Below, piece after piece: positions 1-8,011 of a DNA stretch of 64,000 nt. This stretch comes from Providencia alcalifaciens (lineage in GTDB: Bacteria; Pseudomonadota; Gammaproteobacteria; Enterobacterales; Enterobacteriaceae). Under the pieces are notes generated by a model. That model had not been told where the DNA came from, searched no databases, and saw nothing but the letters and a program-made list of their open reading frames with translations. Within the stretch, counting starts at the first letter, position 1; each line of letters begins with the position of its first letter. The translations under genes and the position numbers were made by a program. The DNA lies in assembly GCA_025961275.1 (NCBI GenBank), contig JAOQNJ010000001.1, positions 3,369,353-3,433,352 on the forward strand, written 5' to 3'.

Positions 1-1
1 G

Positions 2-1813
2 GCCATTAATACCTTAGCAACCGCCAGTAAAACCAGTGCGCAAGGTGCCGCTAATTATATGTCTGAAATGGCGAACAATTTTCAATCAACCGCTAAAACG
101 ATGGGAAATATTCCGTTTGCGGAAATGATGGCCAGTAAATCGGCTTACATGGTGCAAAACTTTGGCGCGGGCTTAGCTGAAATGCAAGAACTGGTTAAGT
201 CGAGTAAAAACACCGGCACGCAATTTGGCGTCAGTATGGATGAGCAATTTTCAGTGATGGGTATGCTAAACATGACCAAAGGCACTGAGGGCGGCGGTAT
301 CTATGACGCGTTTCTAAAAAGTGCGGTGCAAGGTGGCCAAAAACTCGGGGTTAGCCTTACCGATGCCAAAGGCCAGATGTTAGCCTTTCCCGATATTCTC
401 GACAAATTACAATCTAAATTTGGCAAAACTATTGAGGGAAATATTAAGGCACAAAATGCCTTAAATTCTGCCTTTGGTGATGGTGCGCAAGCTCTAACGG
501 CCGCATGGGGACAGGCTGATAAATTACGCCAACATATTCATCAATTAGGCAATACCCAAAGCCTAGACAGGTCTACCGAAATGGCTATGAAAATGACGGA
601 TATGTGGTCAAGATTGGGCGCGGTATGGGAACGAATGCGGGTATCACTTGGGATGCGTTTGTTACCGGCTATTTCCCCATTGGTGAATAAAGTTGTTGAA
701 ATAGGCACTAAATTTGCCAAGTGGATGGATATGTTTCCGAATATCACCCGTTGGTTAGGCTATATCACACTCGGGGTGCTTGCCTTTGGTGCCGCCGGTG
801 CAGTAACTAACATTGTCCTTGGGGTATCTCGTTTTCTTTGGATGGGGTTATTACCGCTTTGGAAAGTAGGTGCGGGAGCATTAGCGTTATTAACCGGGAA
901 AATGAATCTTATGTCAAAAGCCGGTATTGCCATGACCAATATATTTAAGTGGTTACGCGTTGGGTTTGGCGCAGTCAGAGCCGGCGCGATTGCCGCCGCC
1001 GGTGGTTTTGCTGCGATTACATGGCCAGTGTTGGCGATTATTGCTGTGATCGCCGCTTTAGTCGTGGCAGTTGTGAAATTCTGGCAGCCAATTAAAGCCT
1101 TTATTACCGGCTTTATTGAGGGGTTTTCAGATGCTTTTGACGCCTTAGCGCCAATATCACCCGCATTTAGTCTAATTGGTGATGCCATATCTTATGTATG
1201 GCAAGGAGTAAAAGACCTATTCGGCTGGTTCTCTGACCTGTTAACCCCGATCCAATACACCAAAGATGAATTAGACGGCGCAACCAATGCCGGCCGCTCG
1301 TTTGGCCAAAATGTAGCGGCCGCAATTCGGTTGATGATGTTACCCATTGATTTAGTTGTCCAAGGTATCAGCAAGTTGTGGGGAATGATGTCCGAAACTA
1401 TAGACAATGTAAAAGCCGGCTGGAATGACCTAAATGACTGGTTCGGCAATTTCTCATTTTCGGATGCATTTGTAAAAATCGGTGACGATATCATGGCGGT
1501 ATTTGAAGGCGTTTGGAACTGGATTAAAGAATCCTTTGCGGGAATTTATAACACCATTGCGTCAGGCTTAAATAATATTCCGGGTATCAGTTTAGATTTG
1601 ATCCCCGCACCGGGAAGCGAGTCACAATTACCCACCGCGCCGGGTGCAGGTATTGGCGCTGTAGTTGGTGCAGGAATTGGAAAACAAATTGCAAGCCAAA
1701 GTGCATCAGGTACACCAACGAAAAAAACCGATATTGCAACCGTGAATATTTACCCACAAAACCAAGAAACATTTAACAGTTTATTGGAATCAAGGGAGCT
1801 TGACGCGGGATGA
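2..1813 (+). CDS. Phage tail tape measure protein (5' end outside window)
   Basis: The tape measure protein sets tail length and is threaded inside the tail tube before ejection. The frame is open from base 2, so the true start lies to the left and only the C-terminal ~604 residues are visible. A long helical N-terminal part is followed by a cluster of hydrophobic segments (roughly residues 240-360 counted from the Met at base 59), the usual layout of tape measure proteins. The tail end is rich in Gly, Ala and Pro. It overlaps the next gene by 4 bases (ATGA), which indicates a translationally coupled tail operon. Family assignment rests on this composition and the neighbours. Confidence 0.85.
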   Translation, partial: AINTLATASKTSAQGAANYMSEMANNFQSTAKTMGNIPFAEMMASKSAYMVQNFGAGLAEMQELVKSSKNTGTQFGVSMDEQFSVMGMLNMTKGTEGGGIYDAFLKSAVQGGQKLGVSLTDAKGQMLAFPDILDKLQSKFGKTIEGNIKAQNALNSAFGDGAQALTAAWGQADKLRQHIHQLGNTQSLDRSTEMAMKMTDMWSRLGAVWERMRVSLGMRLLPAISPLVNKVVEIGTKFAKWMDMFPNITRWLGYITLGVLAFGAAGAVTNIVLGVSRFLWMGLLPLWKVGAGALALLTGKMNLMSKAGIAMTNIFKWLRVGFGAVRAGAIAAAGGFAAITWPVLAIIAVIAALVVAVVKFWQPIKAFITGFIEGFSDAFDALAPISPAFSLIGDAISYVWQGVKDLFGWFSDLLTPIQYTKDELDGATNAGRSFGQNVAAAIRLMMLPIDLVVQGISKLWGMMSETIDNVKAGWNDLNDWFGNFSFSDAFVKIGDDIMAVFEGVWNWIKESFAGIYNTIASGLNNIPGISLDLIPAPGSESQLPTAPGAGIGAVVGAGIGKQIASQSASGTPTKKTDIATVNIYPQNQETFNSLLESRELDAG

Positions 1814-2139
1814 GTACCGAGCCGATGTATATCGATTTAAAAATTACGGATGGTGATTTTACACTCGACCCCGGCAATGAGCCTATTTTGTGTCAAAACC
1901 GCGTCAGCATTTCACAAGATATCGTCCATCGAATTATTGAGAACGGTTTAGTGAAAGAACTCATTGCCGAACGAAGCCCAGTATTACGCCGCGATATTTT
2001 GTTACGCATGGAATTATTGACCGAAGAAGATGTAAGGCTCGTTCCCGGAACTATTGTGATCAGTGAGCAAGGCTCAGGCCAATATCTTGTTGAAGCCGAT
2101 ACTTATGATTTTGGTCGGATTGAGGGAGTATTTCAATGA
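1810..2139 (+). CDS. DUF2590-family phage protein
   Basis: A 109-residue protein lying between the tape measure gene and the baseplate J gene, overlapping both by 4 bases. It has an acidic N-terminal part with the motif DGDFTLDPGNEP and a helical middle. Small proteins of this sort, at this position and with this N-terminal pattern, are usually classed as DUF2590 in contractile-tail prophages. By position it resembles the small baseplate wedge protein (gp25/W-like). The exact role is not established from sequence. Confidence 0.65.
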   Translation: MSTEPMYIDLKITDGDFTLDPGNEPILCQNRVSISQDIVHRIIENGLVKELIAERSPVLRRDILLRMELLTEEDVRLVPGTIVISEQGSGQYLVEADTYDFGRIEGVFQ

Positions 2140-3317
2140 ATCAAAAACCCACACCTGATTATGAAAAAATTCTTTCTGATAGTGGAATGCCGACTACGGA
2201 AAAAGAAATTCGCACTGAATTTAATCGAATTGTTGATGAAGAAGGCTACGCCACAAACACGTCTAGCATGTCACCGTTCTGGCGAGTCATGAATATTTTG
2301 ATAGAAAAACCGGTGATGTGGCTCAAAGACGCATTGGTCAATGTGGTACTGAAAAACACGTTTTTGGTTACGGCTTCCGGTAAATTCGTGGATTTATTCG
2401 CGTGGGCTGTCAATTTGGAGCGCAAAGGCGCACAACCGGTCAACGGTCTTATTACATTCACTAAAACGGATATTAACCGCGCCGTGATCATCCCTGCCGG
2501 TACGGTTGTTCAAACTGAGCGCTTAAACGGGGAAATTTACCGGCTTAAAACGCAGCAAGAAGTCACCATTACCGCTGGAATAGCAAAACTCGATATTCCG
2601 GTTATTGGTGAGTTTTCAGGGAACAGTTACAACTTAGCGCCGGGCTATTATCGAATTTTAGCTAATGATATCAATGGGATTGCAAGCGTTGTTAATAACG
2701 AAGACTGGATACTCTCCCCAGGAGCAAACGAAGAAAGCGACGATGAATTGCGTGCTCGAGTACGCAATCAATTTAACCTACCGAGCCAATATCATATTGA
2801 CGCTGTTTACCGCAGCTTAATCGCTAAAATCGTCGGTTTATCAACTGACCGCATTTTCTTTTTACATGATGCCCCGCGCGGAGCGGGAACGGCCAACGTG
2901 TATTTATTACTGGATGCAGGGACACCGGCACAAGAATTTATTGATGCAGTGAATGATTATGTGATGGTGCAAGGCAATCATGGCCACGGTGATGATGTGC
3001 TCTGCTTGCCACTACCTGAAACTAAGCATGATTTAAAAGCCGATTTAATTTTCTATTCCAGTGCGCATTTAAATACAGAAAAAAAATCACAAATGATGCA
3101 TGAAATTGAAAATATGATCCGGTGTGCGTTTCGTGAGAATACGGCTTACGACATACAAAAAACATGGCCACATAGCCTATTTTCAATGTCGGTACTCACA
3201 CAAGAAATTCACAATCAATTTCCCAAATTGGAATCTATTGTTTTTTCATTGGACGACATTAAAAGTGAATTATCCGTGCCCCGCCTTAACTCACTGGTTA
3301 TTCACGAGGTGGCATGA
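2136..3317 (+). CDS. Baseplate J/gp47-family protein
   Basis: A 393-residue baseplate wedge protein. The pattern 'PGANEESDDELRARV' near the middle is the conserved core of the gpJ/gp47 family, which links the inner baseplate to the tail fibres. The N-terminal region also fits the family, with an 'I(I)PAGTVVQT' strand segment. It overlaps the preceding gene (ATGA) and is followed by a gpI-like gene that overlaps its stop, the same J-then-I order as in P2-like phages. Length is slightly larger than P2 gpJ. Confidence 0.85.
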   Translation: MNQKPTPDYEKILSDSGMPTTEKEIRTEFNRIVDEEGYATNTSSMSPFWRVMNILIEKPVMWLKDALVNVVLKNTFLVTASGKFVDLFAWAVNLERKGAQPVNGLITFTKTDINRAVIIPAGTVVQTERLNGEIYRLKTQQEVTITAGIAKLDIPVIGEFSGNSYNLAPGYYRILANDINGIASVVNNEDWILSPGANEESDDELRARVRNQFNLPSQYHIDAVYRSLIAKIVGLSTDRIFFLHDAPRGAGTANVYLLLDAGTPAQEFIDAVNDYVMVQGNHGHGDDVLCLPLPETKHDLKADLIFYSSAHLNTEKKSQMMHEIENMIRCAFRENTAYDIQKTWPHSLFSMSVLTQEIHNQFPKLESIVFSLDDIKSELSVPRLNSLVIHEVA

Positions 3318-3955
3318 TGGATAAATTACCTAAATTCACCCTACCGGTTTGGATGGATAAAGGCGAAGTGGTAAAGCTACGCAATGCCACACACCGGTTT
3401 TGGTCGGGGGTTTATTCATGGTTATTGTGGCCACTGCGACAAATTGACCCGTTAGTCTGTGATGAGTCGTTATTAAATGCAATTGCATGGCAACGTGATG
3501 TAACCCGATTTGATGATGAACCCTTAGAACTTTATCGAAAACGCGTCAATTATGCGTTCATTAACGCGAGGGATGCCGGCAGTGTCGCCGGATTTGCTGA
3601 AATATTTAAACGACTTGGTATTGGTTATATCGAAATAAGCGAGCGTCAGCCGGATATTGATTGGGATGTCATTATTTTACGCGTGACGGATGAGCAATTA
3701 GCAAATAATCATAATTTGCTGATGAATATTATTCGCCAATACGGGCGTACTTGCCGCCGTTATCAATATGAAGTTTTACAAACACTTTCGCTCAATATAC
3801 GGGTTGGACATATTAGTGGTGACTATATTTGTTATTCCGCATCAATACCCAATACCCCATTTTTTATATATGTCGGGCAAATTGAAAGTGATTCAGTCTG
3901 TCATAGCGCTACGCTACAAACCGGCTCACAAACTTACAGCGCGTCTTTAATGTAG
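3314..3955 (+). CDS. Phage tail/baseplate protein, gpI-like by position
   Basis: A 213-residue protein with ATG ATG at its start; the first ATG overlaps the stop of the J gene. It sits where P2-type phages carry gene I, between J and the tail fibre. The sequence has Trp-rich segments in the N-terminal 50 residues and an IDWDVIILRV strand in the middle. No sequence motif settles the name, so the assignment is positional. A 9-base gap separates it from the tail fibre gene. Confidence 0.6.
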   Translation: MMDKLPKFTLPVWMDKGEVVKLRNATHRFWSGVYSWLLWPLRQIDPLVCDESLLNAIAWQRDVTRFDDEPLELYRKRVNYAFINARDAGSVAGFAEIFKRLGIGYIEISERQPDIDWDVIILRVTDEQLANNHNLLMNIIRQYGRTCRRYQYEVLQTLSLNIRVGHISGDYICYSASIPNTPFFIYVGQIESDSVCHSATLQTGSQTYSASLM

Positions 3956-3964
3956 GAAAATATT

Positions 3965-5968
3965 ATGTCATCAGTTATTACAGTTGCTTTCGAAAATTGG
4001 AAAGCTCAAGAAGCCGCAACAGGTAAGCCGGTTTTATTGAATGAATTTGTGTTTGCCAATGTCCCCGGACTTGATCCGACAAAACCCATTGATAGAAACG
4101 AAAAATTACCGCTGGCAAATCAAATCGTTCACCGACAAGAAGTGAATAAAGCCGGCTTGGCGAGTGAAAATGCTGTGGCCTACAGCGTGACATTAGGCGC
4201 TGAGGTCGGCAATTTTGATTTCAACTGGATAGGGTTATTAAATAAAGAATCGGACACAGTTGCCGCGATCACACATACCCCTACTCAAAAGAAACTTAAA
4301 ACCCAAAATGGGCAGCAAGGGAACGTCTTAACCCGCTCTTTTTTATTAGAGTTCCTAGGGGCAGCAAAAGAAACTCAAATCACGACAAATGCCGAGACGT
4401 GGCAAATTGATTTCACCGCGCGTTTATCTGGCATTGATGAAATGCAACGCCTGATAAATTTAGATAGCTACGGTGCAGCTGCTTTTTTTGATGAAAGTTT
4501 TGAAGTGACTCGCAGTGGTGAACAATACACGGTTAAAAAAGGCTTGGGATATGTGGGCGGTTTGCGCGGTGAACTGGCACAAAACCAAATTTTAAATGGC
4601 CTGCGCAATACTAAGGTTTACGCTGATTTTTCTTATCAGGGCAACATTGTTAGCCAATGGAATACCGTTGTTAAAATCACATCAGCAGCAACATTAAATA
4701 ATTATGTTGATGCGGCTGGATTTACTCACCAAGTATTTGCCATTGCTAGCATTGATGCATCCGGCAATGTGAAAGATTTGCGGCCTATGGGAGCATTGAG
4801 TGATCAGGAACTCGCAGCACTTGAAACACGTTTTAAATTAGATTTAAGCAAGAAAATTGATAAAGCGAATATCACTCATCAAATGGGAAATAGTACCGAG
4901 CTTGTTGTTAGTCAACAGTTACTCACAAGTGAATTAGGCAAAAAACAACCCGTTGGTAATTATCAACCTGCTGGAAATTATGCAACAAGTGAAGCGCTGA
5001 AAAATGGGCTGAATGAGAAGGTCGACAAAGTAACGGGGGACGTAGAGACGTTAACGGTGTACAAAAAAGGACTTAACTACCCTGTCATCCGACTGAAAAA
5101 AGATGAAGGTTCAACCGTTTTTCTTGAAGCCAAACCTAATAGTCAAGCTGCGATAGCTGAATTATATCAGCGCGATACAAACGGAAATGTTGTACAAAGT
5201 ATTTTATTTCCGAGAGCCACCGGTACAACGATGCTAGTTGGTGATTTTGGCATTGGCAAAGCCTCTTACGAAGAAAAGGGGGTGGGAGAGCGAAATGAAA
5301 GTCGCTTTATCCAGTACGGTAGTACACTAGTAGCAACAAGTCAGGGGTATCCGGGGGCGGGCGGAGGCATTCAAGTTAGCTATACTCCAAGCCGCCGAGC
5401 TCAAATTTTCATGTCACGAACTCCTGAAATATTGTATTACAGATTTTCCAACATTGACGGTATGGATCTGACGACACAATGGAAGGAAATTTACTCAACA
5501 GCTAACACTACTGTAGACCGCAACGGAAACTTAAAGGCATCGGGCGCGGCTGACCATCTTAGTGATTGCAGAGTTGGCTGTCCTCTGCCTTGGCCTCAAT
5601 CAACACCACCTACGGGTTATTTAATTTGTAACGGTCAGACATTTAATAAAACAACTTATCCACTTTTAGCGCTCGCATATCCATCAGGAGTATTACCAGA
5701 CCTTCGGGGGGAGTTTATTCGCGGACTTGATGCTGGCCGTAATATAGATAATGGACGAGCTGTGTTATCAGAGCAAAGTGATGAAAACCAAGAGCATGAC
5801 CATAACATGATATTAAAAAATGCGAATGGCTCAGGCAGTTCAGAACAATACGCTCTCAGAACATTAGCTATTAATGTCAGCAACGCAACATACACAACAA
5901 AAAAATCAGGCGGGAAAGAAAGCCGTCCGCGCAACATTGCATTTTTATATATCGTGAGAGCAGCATAA
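3965..5968 (+). CDS. Phage tail fibre protein with C-terminal collar domain
   Basis: A 667-residue receptor-binding fibre. The N-terminal ~160 residues resemble the DUF3751 attachment region that docks the fibre to the baseplate. The middle is repetitive. Near the C-terminus, about residues 540-600, lies a tail-collar domain with the hallmark run PTGYLICNGQ and RGEFIRGLDAGR, then histidines (EHDHN) and a C-terminal 'RPRNIAFLYIVRA'. The stop codon overlaps the next ATG by one base (TAATG), so the assembly gene is coupled. The last ~200 residues are probably the host-range-determining part. Confidence 0.88.
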   Translation: MSSVITVAFENWKAQEAATGKPVLLNEFVFANVPGLDPTKPIDRNEKLPLANQIVHRQEVNKAGLASENAVAYSVTLGAEVGNFDFNWIGLLNKESDTVAAITHTPTQKKLKTQNGQQGNVLTRSFLLEFLGAAKETQITTNAETWQIDFTARLSGIDEMQRLINLDSYGAAAFFDESFEVTRSGEQYTVKKGLGYVGGLRGELAQNQILNGLRNTKVYADFSYQGNIVSQWNTVVKITSAATLNNYVDAAGFTHQVFAIASIDASGNVKDLRPMGALSDQELAALETRFKLDLSKKIDKANITHQMGNSTELVVSQQLLTSELGKKQPVGNYQPAGNYATSEALKNGLNEKVDKVTGDVETLTVYKKGLNYPVIRLKKDEGSTVFLEAKPNSQAAIAELYQRDTNGNVVQSILFPRATGTTMLVGDFGIGKASYEEKGVGERNESRFIQYGSTLVATSQGYPGAGGGIQVSYTPSRRAQIFMSRTPEILYYRFSNIDGMDLTTQWKEIYSTANTTVDRNGNLKASGAADHLSDCRVGCPLPWPQSTPPTGYLICNGQTFNKTTYPLLALAYPSGVLPDLRGEFIRGLDAGRNIDNGRAVLSEQSDENQEHDHNMILKNANGSGSSEQYALRTLAINVSNATYTTKKSGGKESRPRNIAFLYIVRAA

Positions 5969-6588
5969 TGAACAAATATAATTTAGAAATCGAACAAGCA
6001 GTAATCGGGGAAAATGGACTCGCAGAAAAAGCGGGTTGGATTAAAACATATATTGCAGACCCTGCGACACGAGAATATATCAATGCATCAATGGAAAATA
6101 TCTATTTTGATGTGAGTGTGTCAGCAGGTGCTTATGTAGATGCACCAGAGCTACCCGAAAAAGCGGGCTTCGCTGTAATTCGAAGCAAAGATGAAAAGAA
6201 ATGGGAAATCGTCACGGATAATCGCGGTAAGACAGCTTACAACACTGAAAATCGTCAGCCAACAGAGATTGATTTTATTGGCGAATTACCGGGTACGCTG
6301 ACATTGCTAGAGCCGCCAACAGAATTTGATAAGTGGGACGGTAAAAAGTGGGTGACTGATACTGACACCCAAAAAGCCGCGGCTGTAGCTACTGCAGAAA
6401 GTGAAAAATCACAGCGTTTAGCGGAAGCGAACAGCATGATTACTTATCTACAAGATGCAATTGAAGTGGGTCTTGATGATGATAATTACGAAAGCAAATT
6501 AACTGCATGGAAAACATACCGTGTTTATCTCAATCGTGTTGACACATCAACCGCACCGGATATCGAATGGCCAGTGAAACCAGAATAA
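5968..6588 (+). CDS. Tail fibre assembly protein (Tfa family)
   Basis: A 206-residue chaperone-type protein that helps trimerise the fibre. Family features are the 'GFAVIRSKDEKKWEIVTDNRGKTAYNT' type segment, the 'W..KKWV.D' motif at about residues 124-131, and a C-terminal helical part with the pattern 'LTAWKTYRVYLNRVD....P.IEWPVKPE', which is very typical of the family. It starts one base inside the stop of the fibre gene. The end of the gene overlaps the assumed start of the next gene. Confidence 0.88.
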   Translation: MNKYNLEIEQAVIGENGLAEKAGWIKTYIADPATREYINASMENIYFDVSVSAGAYVDAPELPEKAGFAVIRSKDEKKWEIVTDNRGKTAYNTENRQPTEIDFIGELPGTLTLLEPPTEFDKWDGKKWVTDTDTQKAAAVATAESEKSQRLAEANSMITYLQDAIEVGLDDDNYESKLTAWKTYRVYLNRVDTSTAPDIEWPVKPE

Positions 6589-7316
6589 ACTGGAAGCGAA
6601 AATACTTTGCTATCCCATCGGGAGTGTCACCCGTTATTTGCTCGTCACTCTTCGCCCATCCGTGGGCGTTTGGTGTTGGCCAAAAACAAGAAACGGGGTT
6701 TTATTTAAGTCCTGAAAATGCCATTAAATATCTGTCTGGAAAACTAGACCAGGCCGAAAGTGATCATGATGTATTAGTTATGATGTTAACGGCAAACTCA
6801 TTGCCCGAATTTATTACCGAATTAGCCACTGCAGCGATTAGCTTTCCTATCCCTGAATTAACCCAAGTTTCTCGTAAGGCTAAAAGTTACTTACAACTCG
6901 CAACAACTAAAATGCAATTGCCCGCACAACCGGGCGGTTTACCGGCTCAAGTCCCTTTATCAATATCAACCACAAGAAACGCCAGTGCCGCCGAAGGCTT
7001 GCAAAAAGCTATAGAAAGTACACTAGGTGGACACTCACCGGCGGCGCTTGATGGTTTAATGACACAATTTAAGGCTGCAAGAAGTGAAGCTAAAGCACAA
7101 GCAGCTAAACAACTAGAACAATTACAAGGTGTTGGTTTTTCAGTTTGGGTGCATCCAACAGAAAAAAATAGCCAGTTGGCCAAAAGTGAATTAGTTAAAG
7201 ATATTCCAGACGATAAAGCTATTTTTACCTTGGCCATGATGTTTATTGGCCAAGATTTAAAGCCACTGAGAAACATGGTGAAACGTGATGACAACAGAAA
7301 CGACAAATCAAACTGA
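6567..7316 (+). CDS. Unnamed phage baseplate/tail protein (start uncertain)
   Basis: I do not recognise this protein. The longest frame gives 249 residues. The first ~12 residues overlap the tfa end and look unlike the rest, and no ribosome binding site precedes the ATG at 6567. A GTG at 6624 is in frame, so the start is uncertain and the 5' end may have been rearranged with the fibre cassette. The sequence has an N-terminal 'SLFAHPWAFGVGQ' segment and a Lys/Ala-rich helical middle. Its last 33 codons lie in copy 1 of a 142-bp tandem duplication. The position, after tfa and before the hub gene, fits a tail or baseplate component. Confidence 0.5.
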   Translation: MASETRINWKRKYFAIPSGVSPVICSSLFAHPWAFGVGQKQETGFYLSPENAIKYLSGKLDQAESDHDVLVMMLTANSLPEFITELATAAISFPIPELTQVSRKAKSYLQLATTKMQLPAQPGGLPAQVPLSISTTRNASAAEGLQKAIESTLGGHSPAALDGLMTQFKAARSEAKAQAAKQLEQLQGVGFSVWVHPTEKNSQLAKSELVKDIPDDKAIFTLAMMFIGQDLKPLRNMVKRDDNRNDKSN

Positions 7317-7509
7317 GCCGGCCAGTAATCAAATTATTGTATTAGCGTTAAATGGTGAAGCTATTTTTACCTTGGCCATGATGTTTATTGGCCAAGATTT
7401 AAAGCCACTGAGAAACATGGTGAAACGTGATGACAACAGAAACGACAAATCAAACTGAGCCGGCCAGTAATCAAATTATTGTATTAGCGTTAAATGGTGA
7501 AGCTATTTT
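7216..7509. repeat. 142-bp perfect tandem duplication across a gene junction
   Basis: Bases 7216-7357 are repeated immediately at 7358-7499, followed by 10 further matching bases (AAGCTATTTT, 7500-7509). The unit carries the 3' end of the upstream gene and the 5' end of the downstream gene. The 10-bp word AAGCTATTTT now stands at 7216, 7358 and 7500. That is the footprint expected from duplication between two short direct repeats in the ancestor. The period is not a multiple of three. Confidence 0.95.
7288..7458 (+). other. Chimeric 56-codon ORF created by the duplication
   Basis: The start codon of the downstream gene is also present in copy 1 (ATG at 7288). Reading from it gives the first 26 residues of the downstream protein (MTTETT...NGEAI), then the last 30 residues of the upstream protein (FTLAMM...NDKSN), with a stop at 7456-7458. 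It is a by-product of the duplication and probably without function. It keeps the same overlap with the start of the next gene that the upstream gene originally had, so coupled translation may still reach that gene. Confidence 0.6.
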
Positions 7510-8011
7510 GATGAAAAACATTATTGTCACGCCATCAATGCAAATACAGGACAAAGACCAATCAGGGCAAGCAAACAGCACAGCCAATGCCGAGCAAGGG
7601 ATTAAAAGTAAAGAACTGCGTGTCTCTGGAATGATCCCTTTTAATGACAGCAAGCAATTAACCCGATTATTTGAACTCGTCGAAGCCAAAGAAAATAACG
7701 GCAGCATGAAACGTTATCGCGTCTCACATGAAGTCGCGCAAGCCATAAAAATGCGTGAGGCCACCTTTACCGGTGCAGTCGATGCCGCTGAACAAGTGGA
7801 TAAAATGGCATGGGTCATTAATTTTACCTTGCGCGAGTATAACAGCGTGGCAGAACGGCGAGCCGCGAGAGGAGCGAAAGCCGGTGCAAAAGTACAAGGT
7901 GCGAATGGTACAACAACCGCCGGCGCGGGTCAGTCTGACGAGCAAGGCGAAGAGTCTATGAACTGGTTTGAAAAAGTGCTTAAAAAAGTCGATACAGCCA
8001 TTGGTGAATAA
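7430..8011 (+). CDS. Unnamed phage baseplate protein
   Basis: A 193-residue protein starting at ATG 7430 (a GTG directly before it is possible). It contains 'GIKSKELRVSGMIPF' and 'FTGAVDAAEQVDKMAWVINFTLREYNSVAERRAAR', a strand-rich core followed by a basic helix. The C-terminal region is Gly/Ala-rich and ends in 'EESMNWFEKVLKKVDTAIGE', possibly an amphipathic helix. Proteins placed just before the hub gene often connect the hub to the tube, but no name can be given from sequence. Its first 23 codons are the part duplicated upstream. The stop is directly followed by the next ATG. Confidence 0.55.
   Translation: MTTETTNQTEPASNQIIVLALNGEAILMKNIIVTPSMQIQDKDQSGQANSTANAEQGIKSKELRVSGMIPFNDSKQLTRLFELVEAKENNGSMKRYRVSHEVAQAIKMREATFTGAVDAAEQVDKMAWVINFTLREYNSVAERRAARGAKAGAKVQGANGTTTAGAGQSDEQGEESMNWFEKVLKKVDTAIGE

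Noticed and set aside
760-1494. Long minus-strand frames of 142 and 100 codons inside the tape measure gene
   Set aside because: They are antisense to a clear coding frame, have no ribosome sites and no recognisable protein features.
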